Source of the DNA: Siphonodentalium dalli | Taxonomy: Eukaryota > Mollusca > Scaphopoda > Gadilida > Siphonodentaliidae | Assembly: GCA_032622095.1 (NCBI GenBank) | Contig: CP136064.1 | Location: forward strand, 251,908,484-251,972,483 | DNA: 64,000 nucleotides | Reading direction: 5' to 3' | Shown: one piece after another, positions 31,715 through 45,369 of the stretch | How the letters are laid out: each line of letters opens with the position of its first letter | Position numbering within the stretch: position 1 is the first letter of the stretch | Notes under the pieces: generated by a model | The model's database searches: none | Seen by the model: the letters and a program-made list of their open reading frames with translations, nothing else | What the model was told of the DNA's origin: nothing | Made by a program: the position numbers and the translations under genes

Positions 31715-32370
31715 ATACTAACATTGTTAGTGCACCTCGCTTGAATTTTAGTATTGTATATAGCCACTGACATTACCAGAATTATTGGAATTTTCTATCA
31801 CAAACTCGACATCAAAATCGGCAAAAAAATAACTTTTCGGGTTTAGACGATTTTTTCAAGTAAAATGGAACTATCTTTGGTAATCTGTTTATTGTTTTGA
31901 TCTCTCATAAATGAGTGACGCTGAGGTGTTTTTAGACACAATTACACAAGATAGCAACCAAATTTGATAAAAAAAGAGTTTATTTTTCACGTATATACTG
32001 AACATTATTCTCTGCTATTCCGAAATGGTAGCAAATTGTGACAAATACTTGGTTATTAAATATGTAACATAATTCACTAAATATGCTCTATTCTGGATGT
32101 CTCAGTACCTTATACGGCATGTCACATTCATGTTAAAGGATGTAGTGTGGAATGTTACCGAAAACTTATCTTGGGATTCTGGCCTGTTTTGAACAGAACT
32201 TTGAAACTGAACTGAGATGGGCCATATTATGTGTCTACTCTGCCCAACAACATCAAAATTGATTGACTCGCGTCAGGAAAACAATTTCCTCCATTGTACG
32301 GATACCACACCATCATGCCAGAGAACACTCTGATATTACCTCTCTATCTATTAACATGTCCATGAGTTAT
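31715..32370 (+). mobile_element. FB-A copy 1, left arm, second half
   Basis: Collinear with 37026-37690: ATACTAACATTGTTA, GACATTACCAGAA, TTGGGATTCTGGCC, GAGTTATTGTGGAAAGCGAT. It ends in the minisatellite exactly as copy 2 does. Confidence 0.85.
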
Positions 32371-34130
32371 TGTGGAAAGCGATAGTCACCCAAATGTACA
32401 CCTATACAACCCACAAATGAACATGCAATTACTCCATATATACATGCACACCACACAAAGGACCATGTAGCCACTCGCTTTATACACATACATCTCACGC
32501 ATGACCATACAGCCACACCTTGTATACCCGTACATCCACACATGACTCTACAGTCATGCAGGCACACCAGGTATAACCCTACACACCACCATAACTATAC
32601 TGTCACTCCATGTATACATTTTCACCACATCGATGATCATACAGTCACTTCTTGTATACATATTCGCCTCATCAGTGGCCATAGAATCACTCCGTGTATA
32701 TTTATTTGCCACATCCATGGTCATGTAGCCACTCAAGATATACATATACACTACAACCATAACCATAGTCACTCCAGGTATACATATACACATCATTAAT
32801 GGACATACAGCCCTTCTATATATCCCCATACTCTGCACACAGCCATTAATACAGGCCAGACTTGAATGTACATCTCACTCATGGCAATTCAGGCTCTCGC
32901 TGTATACTCACACATCACATTCGTAGTCATACAGTAACTCCTTGTATACATATTCACTCCGCCATTGGTCATATTGTTGCTCCCTGTACACATATTGCCC
33001 ACACATATGGACATATCGCCACTCAAGACATACATATAAACCCCACCCATGCATATATAGTCACTCTAGGTATACATAAACACCTCACCAATGGCCATTC
33101 AACCCTTAATATATTCATATACATCCCACTCATGGCCATATCGTCTCTCCGGGTATACATCTACACCTCACCAATGACCATGGAGCCATTCAATATATAC
33201 CAATACCCTGATCACACGGCAATCCATACACCCCAGACTTACATATATACATCATAAATGGCAATTTAGACACTCGCTGTATACTCACACACACACACAC
33301 ACACACACACCGAATTTATGACTACTTGTATACCTATTTACCCACTCATTGTATAACTTTCACCACACCCATGGACATATAGCCACTCAACATATACATA
33401 TTCACCCCGCATATTATCACAGCATGTATACACATACAGTACACCTCATAAATATATATAACAATACCCGGCGCATGCGGTTATTTGTACACCCCAGTCT
33501 TGCATATACACAACACCCATTACAACCCATCGACTCGCTGTATACGGTTACACACATCCATGACAATACAGACACAGCAGATATGCATATACATACCATA
33601 TACACACACGTCCACACGGACACTTCCTATATACCCACAAGCCCGCCAATGACTACCCAGCTATACATGTACTCCATGTATGCATATACACTTCAGCAAT
33701 CACGACCGTACATTCATTCCATGCACACATATATGCATTACCCATAAGCATACAACCTCTCCCCATTTGTCCATACACCCAACCATGATCATACAGCCAA
33801 CACGTGTATAGATATACATCCATCCATAATATAGCCACCCAAGATACATCTGTAAATCCCATACATGGCTATCTAGGCACTTCATATATACATAAACAAC
33901 ACACCGGTGACCATGTAGCTACTCTCGATATACCCATACACCACATCAATTATCATGCAGCAACTCCCTGTATTCCTATTCACTTCACACATGACCATAC
34001 AACCACTCCTTATATACATATTCATCTCATTGACACCCCACCCATGACCATATAGCCACTCCTTGTATAACTATTCACATCGTTCATGGTCATACAATAA
34101 CTTCCTCTAAACACATTGACATGCAGTCAC
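32371..34130 (+). repeat. 42-bp minisatellite (loop of FB-A copy 1)
   Basis: Degenerate 42-bp units around CATGACCATACAGTCACTCC and TGTATACATATACACCTCACC. The 14-codon period keeps long frames open (His/Ile/Thr-rich on plus, Met/Tyr/Val-rich on minus). These are not genes. A (CA)n tract lies at about 33288-33310. Confidence 0.85.
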
Positions 34131-34535
34131 ACCCTGGCTGCCATTTTGACTTACATCATGTATTAATTTGATCAATTGTAAAGCTAATGGACAAGAGTAG
34201 CCACATAATATGTTTCCTCTCAGTTCTGTTTCGAAGTTTTGCCCATTCCCGTTCAGAAATATGACCATAACACAAAAGACGATTTGTCAGAATTCCATAC
34301 TGCATCTTTAAAATGAATTTGTCATCCCCAGAAGGTACTGGGACAACCATAATTGAACATTTAGTGTCAGTTAATTATATAACTTGGTTAATAGCCAAAT
34401 GAGCTACAACCTATGCTACCTTTTTCGGAACAGCAGAGAATAATGTTCGGGATATATGTGACAAATCATTTTAAAAAAAAACAAATTTGGTTGCCATTTT
34501 GGAAGCCATCTTGAGTAATTTTGCGACCATCTTGG
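34131..34535 (-). mobile_element. FB-A copy 1, right arm, truncated
   Basis: Inverse of the arm next to the minisatellite: GACAAGAGTAGCCACATAAT, TTCGGAACAGCAGAGAATAA, TTGCCATTTTGGAAGCC. Similarity to the left arm is lost near 34535. Confidence 0.75.
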
Positions 34536-35825
34536 AATCCATCCATTACGATGAATGTCAACCTACACACTATTAGACAGGTCTGAGATATCACATAACT
34601 TATTTGATGTCAGATGGTTACATTACCCAGCATAAATCTAGCGCAAGTGTGTTGATAAAAATATATGGGTGGAAAAGTTATTTCTAGAAATGTCCACTTT
34701 TTCGAGAGTAATATGGGTACATTAAGTAGTCCCAATTTGATATGGTTTCCGTTATTATAGCAGTATAAGGTCAAACAATATTTAATATCACTACATTCAC
34801 GTAGGAGTAACCACAATTTAGTTCTAAATACCAATTGAGTTGAAGTTCATCTCTTTGAATACCCTCGCACCATTCAGCTACACATTGGTCACGTGATTGT
34901 GTATAGTTTGTTGCCATAGCAACCAATCAGTGCCTTAGTTGCCTAAAATTTGTCGGATAATACTTCTGCCCTAGCGTGGAATTTTGAGAAGGAAATACCT
35001 CTGATCTACCCACATTCTCCGATCCTGTATACATGTTTTTGCGACAAGTAGGCTGAAGGCTGAAATGGGGTTCGTTGCTATGGAAACCCCAAAAAAACCC
35101 TAAAAATTGTCAAATCTAGTTGCCCACCGAAAATATTTTCAAAGGGCACAACCAGGAATGTCTGGGCCCAATTTCACAATTTATTCATTAAAAGTAACGA
35201 GTTTGCACATATCCGCCCAACTATATCCCAACATAACTCATTGGATATCCTCTATGTATATATATATATATATATACACCATCCATATGTTGTTGATTTC
35301 AAAAGATTTTCAAATGTGTTCACTAGATTCCACAATGAACCGTTTCAATTTCCAATGTATAGCCTATGTTTATAAATGGGACAATTCACTCAATTATCAA
35401 AGGAGTTATGACCGTATAGTTTAGCCCCCCCCCCCCCGAATCCGGTCAGAGAGTTGGGGTGAGTCACCCAAACATTACTGTCCCTTTCAGTATGTTTATA
35501 ATCGCCCTGTCAATATTGCCTTGTCGGTGGCCTGGTATGTATAGAATTTACACGTAACGTGGGTTCTATTAAACTCCATATCTGTTTTTACGCTGTGTTA
35601 CGGGACTTTCATTTGAGTTCGGTGCTTACAAATCGATTCGAAACAGCGCGAATAATAAAATGCCAGTCATAATAATGACACTGTGAGAATCTTTCGTGTT
35701 TCCTCTTTCCAACGATATATAATGCGTATATATGCGTTTTAGTTATCTGCCTCAATTATCAAGAAGAAGTGGTACTATCTTCCATCAGGATAAAAACAAT
35801 GCGTAACTTCTATGCTATGACGTCG
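34536..35825. other. Unassigned sequence between the two FB-A copies
   Basis: No gene or repeat is recognised with confidence. It includes a (TA)n tract at about 35257-35277 and a run of 13 C at 35425-35437. Confidence 0.45.
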
Positions 35826-37683
35826 TTAGAGGTCATAATAGACCTTGAGCTACCATATGGCCACCCTCCCCCCCCCCCCCCCCCCCTGTGCGGATTTTAG
35901 CCGACTATGTTTTTCCGATAGAGGGATGTATTTCACACATTTTTCTGCTTGATTGCCATTCGGGCGTGGGGGCTTTTTCATTTTATAACGAATTGTATCA
36001 AACTACTGTGATTTTTTGCGATACAATCCTTATTGGGGGTAGGGGAAATATTTCTCTCAAAATTAATACTAAAACTGTATGTATCTTCTCAAACTCAGTT
36101 TCATTCGAACTGAATATAACAAGTGTCTGCGTAGATAGCGTCACATGGGCACCTGACTCGATATTTTTCTTAAAGTGACACCGATGATATGATTTTTCGT
36201 TTATATTGAAGATATATCTGAAAACGTACAGTGTGTGAACTTACGCATGCATAACGTGATTAAACTATGAACAATACCGATGTTTTCATTATTTTCCACG
36301 AGAACATAGACCAGGGCAGTTTTCTATAACATACCACGAGCACATGGATGCATATAGGTAGTCAATGTTCACATGTTTCGAGGCCATTGAATCCAAGATG
36401 GCCGCCAAAATTGAATATCTGACTTGATAAATTTTAATTCGCAATCACTCGGGCAGTTTATGAGATATTAAGTCGTGCGATATGTTATTCTATTGATAGT
36501 TGAGTAGTCCTTATTGAGAGGCATAAATAAATTTCATATATTCAAAATGGCCGCCAAAATGGCCACCGGAAGTAGAAAATATGACTATTTTTCACTCACT
36601 CATATCTTCTTGATCAGTTTCTGCTGTTTGGAACTGGTTGAGGATTGTGACCTTATTTTTTATAGTTTTATATTAACTAATCATTGGGGTAATGAAAAAA
36701 GCAATTATTGGGGTCCTAGCCCCCTCCGTTCCCTCAAAAGTTTGATTTTACAGAATGCGGTATAAAATTTCACCAAAAAATCACAATTGGGTTTCTGTTC
36801 AAATTTCAACAAAGAATGAGCACAACTGTGGAATGTAAGTGAGGAATACCATTATACATGGATACTCCAATTCATAGGAACAAAAGTTGTTACTTTGGAT
36901 CAAAATGGCCACCAAAATGGCCGCCAAAATATGGAAAATGGTAGATATTGCCCCAGTGTGTCCTGGAATCGCTTACAATTTGGGTTGATGAATGAAATTG
37001 GCTATTCTGCCTTCTATACATTGAATACTAACATTGTTACTAACTATTGTAACAAAGACATTACCAGAAATATTGGATTTCACTCTCACAAACGTGACAT
37101 AAATATCGGAAAAAAATCTCTTCTGATGTTTGAACTTTTTTTGGCAAGTAAACTGTAACTATCTTTGGCATGAGAGGTGTTTATTGTTTTTATCTATCTT
37201 AAATGTGTCACAATAAGGTGTTTAATGACCAAATTACTCAAGGTGGCTTCCAAAATGGCAACTAAATTTGGGTAAAAAGTTGATTTTCACATATAGCCGG
37301 AACATACTTATCTGCTGTTCCGAAAAGGTAGCAAAGTGTGACTAACTTTGTTATTATACACGTTAGTTAATCGACTGACAACTGCATTTTATATTCTGGT
37401 TGGCACTGTACATTATGAGGCACGATCATTTAATTTTAAAATGTGCAGTGTACAATTGTGCCGAAAACGTCTTTTGGGATTCTGGCCAAGTTTTTGAAAA
37501 TAAATGGGCAGAACATTGAAACGGAACTGAGAGGGACAATCCGACCATAATATGTGGCTACTCTTGTCCATTAGCATAAACATTTATCAACTATTGTCAG
37601 GAAAATCGTTAAACATTTCCTCCATCGTGCATACACGCCACCAAAGAGGACTCTCTGGTGTGATCTCTATATCAAGCAACATA

Positions 37684-38951
37684 TCATTGAGTTATTGTGG
37701 AAAGCGATAGCCACCCAACCCAAAGTACACATGTACAACCCACCAGGGCCATACAGTCACTGCAAATACAAATAAACAACACACATATGACTATATAGTC
37801 GCTCGCTTTATAAACATGCACCTCACCCATAACCACACAGCCATACTTGTGTATATCCCTGCACACCACACATGACCATACATCTGTCAATAACAATTTA
37901 ATGCATGCACACCAGGTATACCTCTTACAACTGACACATGACCGTATCGTCACTATATGTACACATATTCACCACATTCATGATCACACAGTCAATCATT
38001 GTATACCTATTGACCTCACCATTGGCCATAAAGTCAATCCATGTGTACATATGTTCCACTCAAGGTGTACATATACACCCCACCCATGACCATTGCATCG
38101 CTCCATGTATACATATGCACCTCACCAATGGTCATATAACCCCACTTGCGTATACCATACACCCCACACAGTCATGGGTCAACATACATGTACACCATGT
38201 AAACTTTTACACCTGACCCATGACCATATAGCCACTCCCTGTATTCACCACATTCATGATCATACAGTCACTACAGGTACACATATTCACATCACCATTG
38301 GTCATACGGTCAATCCCTGCATATCTACTCGCCACGCCAATTGCGAAATAGCCACTCAACATAAGCATATACACCCCACGCATAACCATAGGGTGACTCC
38401 AGGTATATATATGCACCTCAGCAATGGTCATATAGTCACACGTGCTATACATATATACCCCTCGCCCAATGACCATACAACCACTTGGCGTATACCCGTA
38501 CACATAACATATGACAATGAGTCACCATACATGCACACCAGGTATACTCCTACACCTGACCCATTTCACTCCGTGTATACATATTCACCACATTGGTGAT
38601 CAGACGGTCACTCCTTGTACACCTATTCATTTCATTAATTGCCACACAGTCACTCCCTGTATACCTATTCACCATACCATGGTCATATAGCCACTCGATA
38701 TATACATATGCAACACAAACATGCCCACCGAGTCACTCCAGATGTACATATACACATCACCAATGACACTAAAGTCCTTCCAGGTGTATCAATACTTCTC
38801 ACACATGATCAATTATACATTCCAGACTTTTATATACACCACACACATGACAATTCAGTCACTCGCTGTGTACTCATACACGCCATCCATGATCATACAG
38901 TTACTCCCTGTATACCTATATATCCAACGATGACAATATACACCCACAACA
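37684..38951 (+). repeat. 42-bp minisatellite, left part of copy 2 loop
   Basis: Same unit as 32371-34130, with TGTATACATATTCACC / CATACAGTCACTCC. Long open frames are by-products. Confidence 0.85.
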
Positions 38952-38953
38952 TA

Positions 38954-41900
38954 CAGTACACTCATCGTGTGCTGTAAGGAAAACACTCAACACGGTGGGG
39001 ATATTTTTGGGAGAGTGATTCACGGTGGACCACTCAACAGCGTGGGCCTTAGTGGAGAGGATTAGCGAGGCGCTTTTGTCTAATCAACAAGGTGATGGCA
39101 GTGTATTCCCACCTCACTACAAAACACCGCGAATCACCGTGAAACACGGTGGATTGCCGACAATCACTGCGAAACCATTATATTCGCAAGCATTGCATTT
39201 TCCACCATTTACTTTTTATTTGTTTTCATTTAAAAAAAATGAAAAAAGACAACATAGTAATGTAAAATTAAAATTAGCTGTAGGGAACGCTTTATTATAC
39301 TGTGGTCCGATTGTGTGCTTCGCGCACATTTTTATCTTTTAAACTTTTGACATGTTGACTTGAGAACAAAAACAACCGTAATGTTTTCAGTTTCAACTTC
39401 TTGCTCAATTTAAAGGCACGTGTTGGTTTGAAAGTCCAAATTATGATCGATTTTGATACATCGCGGATCATGGATCAGCATATGCCGATCAGTACGCTAA
39501 AAATGATATACATGAACGGCCTCTTTCTGGTTGTATTAATTATTGTGATCGAAGAACGTTTGGGTCCCGAACGTTCTGCGGCATACAGATAATTCCCAGT
39601 ATTCTAGTCATTACATGGTACAAATAAAGTGCGTTTATTTCACTTATCTGCGAAAACTGAGGACAGCTCGTAAATATCTCTGACATTATCAAATATATGT
39701 TTTGTTCAGAGCAGGTGCAACTAAATATATCGCGTATGCAACTATATACTTGTTGTATAAGCTTTGGTTTAACTTTTTATCTGTATGTATATATGCAAAT
39801 TTATATATTGCATGCCTGTGTCTAATGTGGAAGTTGTGTGGTTTCGGATTACTCGCGCACCATCATTACGTCATTATGTCTACACAAAGAGAGCACACGA
39901 GAAAACTACAGGATGCTCGGGTATTCAGCGAAATGAATTTGACCGTTGTTATGTAATATTGCGCATTGCGGATCGCAACTGTGTTTTTTTTTATTCCTAT
40001 CTGATTTCCATGATATATTAAAAGCTATATATCTGAAGGATTTAAATTCCGAATCGCGACGGACTGATTTCGTGGTATCCAAATGATATGTTGCAGGGTA
40101 AATTCGATGTTAAATTGGTTAACATGTTTTTAACCAATAACGATATACTAGTATATACCTCTACATAACCTTATTGTAGACACGATAGTATGGCAAATGC
40201 AATTGTTGAGTCATGATAAAGGGCATTTTATTATTTAAATATTGGATATGTATTCATCGCGTTCGGGTCAGCAGAGGCTTATACACGCATAAATTAGTTT
40301 TAAAATATGAATTAACTATATTTTACTCTGGATAGACCTCAGTATTCCCCAACATCAAACGTATGTTGCCCATTAATTTGTGTCTTCGCAATAAAGCATT
40401 CAATCATTTCATATGAACTGCCACATAACGGTACGTGGTCGGAATTAGGAAAGATAATACGGTAACTTAATATAGATCACAATTCCGGAGGTTTCATTTA
40501 TTCGGGATAAATATAGCATATACACATACATCATTTTTTAAATGTGTTTTCATTCGTACTGAAGAGAAAGTTTATTTTTACCATTTATATGTATATACTA
40601 ACAGTGAACGCTCTTTATTGTTCCAACGTGACTAATATCAATGGTACTTATATGTATTTGGTAAATATAAAGAGCATTTGTCATACGAACAAGAGGAAAC
40701 ACCTGAGTCTGATTGCATGCGACAGTATCGGCGTACGGTTTATTTGTGGCCGCTAACAACGGAACAATAGCCACGCGGGATGTGTACTGTGCGCCTTACT
40801 TCATTCTGAATGGCAAAGTGACCACTACATGTAAATGTAGCTCACATGGTTATGATTGAAACTCGCACCCTATGCGCGGCGCTGCAGTGGGGACAATTAA
40901 TTTTGACACCTCTTACAGACTTGGCTGAACTGTCAAAGGTTATGTAAGAGCTAACTGACTCCCATTATACTACCATTGTCTGAAATAACACGGACACAGT
41001 AGCACGCTATATATAAACATAACTATGTACATGTATATGTGAATCCTAGTCGTCACCGACATTTTGTTTTATTATTTTAGCTAGTATATATATTTACACT
41101 ATACACCCGTTTCATCCACTTCATGTTATTATACACCCATAGCATGATAATCATTAAAATTCAAAAGTGGGTTGTAGGGAAGTAGTTCCGCCCCTTCCAA
41201 ATCATCCAGGGTTAAATCCAAAACCCCAATAAATAATAAAAAACATATACGCTAGCTGAATCAGTCTCCCCTCGTAACGTTTATGAATGCATTTATGTAG
41301 GGGTCTGAACAAATGAGAGAGCTAGGGAATGTTATCCATATTTGCGTTTCGCGCATATTTCGATCTTTTAAACATATTGTTAAACAAGATAGCATTATTA
41401 AAAATAAATTAAAACAAATTTAATTGTTAAATGGACTTGATCATTATATTATACATATATATATGTGTGCATGTGTGTAAATAATACGAAATTTGCGCTT
41501 AAAATTTGAAATAAGTGATCAAGGGGCGGAAGAAATCAATCAATACAATAATAAATTGTTTATTTATTTTACCTATACATGGAGCTAGTTAATCATTCTG
41601 GAATTTATGAAAATATCAACCATAATATAAATATAATGTACAACAACATACAATGCATGGCCCACTGAGTGTATGCTTTAGAATAAACTACAGTAAAGGG
41701 TTTCGGCTATGCATGACGTGATACAATATAGCTGTTGGCGTTTTGAAGCGATTCTCTGTGATTCGCGGTGATTCCCAGTGATTCCCAGTGATCACCGACA
41801 AGTCGCCCGGACGTTTGTTTATTCAACTTAATCCGATCCACTCGAGTTCACCGTGGATCACCGTGGAAAAATCACCGTGAATGCCGGTGATTCACGGTGG

Positions 41901-41959
41901 GCTTAGTGGGGTTCCCACCGTGTTGAGTGTTTTCCTTATACCACACTCTGAGTGTACTG
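38954..41959. mobile_element. Tc1/mariner-like non-coding transposon (3,006 bp)
   Basis: Flanked by TA (38952-38953, 41960-41961). The termini are CAGTACACTCA, then a 10-bp imperfect part, then TAAGGAAAACACTCAACACG...GGTGGG, inverted on the right with the same spacing. Subterminal regions on both sides are full of CACGGTG / CACCGTG motifs, likely transposase or host-factor sites. A 105-codon frame at 39025-39342 runs through these motifs and is not transposase. The interior (39.4-41.7 kb) is AT-rich with no gene seen. The TA ends overlap satellite-like sequence, so the exact limits could be the inner pair 38975-41938. Confidence 0.7.
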
Positions 41960-41961
41960 TA

Positions 41962-42585
41962 TATAAATATACATCCCACCCATTACCACCACGGCACTCC
42001 ATATATACCTACACGCTCGTCAACGACCACCCAGATATACTCAGGCATGTATATTCATGACCGTGCTGTCAGTCCATGTACACCTATACACATTACACAT
42101 ATACATCCAACCACTCCCTATTAATCCATATACCCCACCCATGATCACAGACACCAGATGTATACATGGTCACCCACATGTGGCAATACAGCCACCAAAT
42201 ATACACCTATACATCCCAGCCATGACCATATAGTCACTCCATATATACATAAACAACACATATATGACATTGTAGCTACTCCCGTTATATCCGCACATAA
42301 TATCATTGTCCGTACAGCCACACCGTGTTACCCGTACATCCACACAACCATACAACCATACAGTCACTCCATGTAAACATATTCAGCTCACACATTACCA
42401 TACGGCCATTACCTGTATACATATACATCTCACAATGGACATCCCACTCACGATCATATAGACATTCCTTGTATATCTGTTCACGTCAATGATCATTCAT
42501 GATCATAAAATAACTCTATGTATACCTATTCACCTCACCTATGACCATGCAGTAACTCACGGGCTACCACATTGACCTCCCTCTT
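41962..42585 (+). repeat. 42-bp minisatellite, right part of copy 2 loop
   Basis: The minisatellite resumes after the transposon with ATACATCCCACCCATTACC and runs to the right arm. Confidence 0.8.
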
Positions 42586-43945
42586 GTATCGAGGTGATCA
42601 ATTTTATCCTAATGAGTCAAAATAGCCAGAATAATCACCACAGCTTATGGTTCATCTTAGTTCCGTTTCAAAGATTCAAAGTGGCCAGAATCCCAAAAGA
42701 GGTTTTCGGCAAAATTCCATAAGCAACTTTAAAATTAATTTGTCATGCCCCATAAGGAACCGGGACAGCCAATAATATTTAGTTGTCAATTGATTACCTA
42801 ACATGCACAATAACCAAGTAAGTTACAATTTGCTAACTTTTCGGAACAGCAGACAATAATGTTCCGGATATATGTGAACAATGAACTTTTTACCCAAGTT
42901 GGTTGCCATTTTGGAAGTCATCTTGGGTAATTTGCTCTATAATGACCTTAGTGTGACACATTTACATTAGACCAAAACGTTAGTTACAGTTTACTTTTAA
43001 TACAAATTATCAAAACATGAAAAGTGAATTTTTGCCGATATTTATGTCAAGTGTGTGAGAGTAAAATCCAATATTTCTGGTAATGTCAGTGGTTACAATA
43101 CTAAAACTTAACCAAAGTGAATCAGACATGTTAGTTTTCAATGGATATAAGGCAGAATAGCCAATTTACTTCATCAACCACAGATTGTAAGCGATTGCAG
43201 TGAACGCTGGGGCAATATATTTACAATATTTACAATTTTCCATATTTTGGCGGCCATTTTGGCGGCCATTTTGATCCAAAGTAACAATTTTGGTTCCAAT
43301 GACTTGGAATATTCACGGGTAATGGTATGTCTCACTTACATAACACAGTTCTGCTCATTCCTTGTTGAAATGTGACTAGAATCCCAATTGTGATTTTTTT
43401 GTGAAAATTTTATACCGCTTCCTGTAAAGTCAATTTTTGAGGGATCGGAAGGGCCTAGGACCCAAATAATTTCTTATTTCATTGCCCCAATGATCAGTTA
43501 ATATAAACAATACACAATGAAGTCACAATTTTCAATCAGTTCTAAACAGCAGAAACTGATATAGAAGATATTAGTGAAAAGGTGTCACATTTTCCACTTC
43601 CGATGGCCATTTTGGCGGCCATTTTAAATATATGAAATTTATTCCTACAAATAAATAAGGAGTACTCAATTATCAATAGAATGGCATATCGCACGACGTA
43701 ATATCTCATAAACTTCCTGATTAATTGCGAATTGAAATTTACCTGGTTAGATATTCAACGTTGGCGGCCATCTTGGATTCAAAGACCGATAACTCTATAA
43801 AGCCCCCATCGCCAGATGGCAAACAACCGCCAAATTGAAGGACTGATATAGTTCTACAAAGATATCATAACCACCAAAAATCCGCATAGGGGGGGGGGGG
43901 GGTCTACATGCAGCTCAAGCTCTATAACGTTAGATCACGTTAAAG
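42586..43945 (-). repeat. FB-A copy 2 right arm
   Basis: Inverse of the left arm: TTTCGGAACAGCAGACAATA, TTTGGCGGCCATTTTGG, TTGGCGGCCATCTTGG. Confidence 0.8.
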
Positions 43946-44119
43946 CTTAACCGGCCGATGCATTTGACTGTTTCTGATGTCTTGGCGATATCTCGGGCAC
44001 CGATGGTAATTTATCTTTACGTTGAAACTTGATAATTAATGAGCTTGTGTATATGAGGCGCGTTTATATACTTGAGTCGAAATCAAATCGGGTTTAACTG
44101 GCGGATTTTTACGGACGAA

Positions 44120-45355
44120 ATTTGATGCATAGGGTATCTCGGTATCAGCTGGGCCGATTTCCCGGTATCCGCTGGGCCGATTTCCACCATTTTTGGGGTG
44201 TTGGTGTTTGACCCCACCTGACCTTGACCTTCAAAATGGTCAATTCAAGGTCAAATCGGGTAAAACCGGATGATTTCGACGGGTACTTTTGTCGGGTACT
44301 TTTGTTCGGGCACTGTGTTTTGGACGGGTCAAATCGTGACCCCACTTGACCTTGGCCTTCAAAATAGACAATTCAAGGTCAAAGCCCGGACGAAGTCGGG
44401 TCACCTTCTAGTGTAATATAAATTGAAGAAATCAATTTATTTTATTTCAATTAACGAGATACAGAATAGATGTTTCAACACAAAATAAATGTGTTTTATA
44501 GTTACAAATAGTTATTTGTACACGATTCACAATATAATGAGTAGCACACAAAATTTGGACATATATGTTTGACTCCAACATATACATATATTTAGTTTAC
44601 TTCATGAACTGCAACCATTCTTCAAATAAATAGAGTGGGCGTTTGTATGCGATGTACACTATTTTGTATCATCTACATTGCGTTTACTGAAACTGGTGGA
44701 ATTAATTTCTTCTTTGTCATATTATATACTACTAGAAGGTGACCCGACTTCGTCCGGGCTTTGACCTTGAATTGTCCATTTTCAAGGTCAAGGTCAAGTG
44801 GGGTCACGATTTGACCAGTCCAAAACACTGCCCGGACAAAAGTACCCGACAAACGTGCCCGTCGAAATCCATCCGGTTTTACCCGATTTGACCTTGAATT
44901 TATTATTTTGAAGGTCAAGGTCAGGTCGGGGTCACGATTTGACCCGTCCAAAACACTCAATTGCAAAAGTACCCCCATGTATCAAATTTCGTCGAAATCC
45001 CATCAAAATTGGCGATTTGACCTTGAATTGACCCGATTTCAAGGTCAAGGTCACGTCGCACGGGTAAATGAATATGCTTATGAGACTCCCCATACGAATG
45101 TACCCCCGCATACCAAGTTTCATTGAAATCCCGTAATATTTGGGCGTTTGACCTTGAAATTACCCGATTTAAAGGTCAAGGTCACGTCGCACAGACAAAT
45201 TAATAGGCCTATGTCCGTTCCCGGCCGAAAATACCCCCACATATCAAGTTTCATCGAAATCGGCTTGGCCGTTTTCGAGTTCATCGCGAACACAGACACA
45301 CAGACACATCTAGACAGACAGACAGATCTTCCAAAATATATAATAGACTAGCCGA
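44120..45355. mobile_element. AAGGTCAAGGTCA-rich repeat blocks, partly inverted
   Basis: GCCCGGACGAAGTCGGGTCA (ending CCTTCTAG at 44412) is inverted at about 44732 as CTAGAAGGTGACCCGACTTC. The arms run about 200 bp away from a 320-bp spacer. Further units to 45355 repeat GACCTTGAATT, TCAAGGTCAAGGTCA and TACCCCC.CATACCAAGTTTC. The right end CCAAAATATATAATAGACT with (CAGA)n is the same family end as at 16112. No coding frame is credible. Confidence 0.6.
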
Positions 45356-45369
45356 TGAGCCCGACGTTG

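Larger units (their letters stand above)
35826..43945. mobile_element. FB-A copy 2, foldback element
   Basis: The left arm (35826-37683) and right arm (42586-43945) are inverted. The pairing starts at CTTGAGCT..CAT with C/G runs (19 C at 35868-35886, 14 G at 43889-43902) next to TGCGGATTTT / AAAATCCGCA, and includes repeated ATGGCCGCCAAAAT blocks. The loop is the 42-bp minisatellite, split by a 3.0-kb transposon. About 36.0-36.37 kb of the left arm has no partner on the right. The terminal TAGTCC found in copy 1 was not located here. Confidence 0.75.

Noticed and set aside
32542-38977. Several His/Thr/Ile-rich open frames of 80-168 codons on both strands
   Set aside because: They follow the 42-bp minisatellite exactly (14-codon period) and several frames are open at once. 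They have no independent coding signal.
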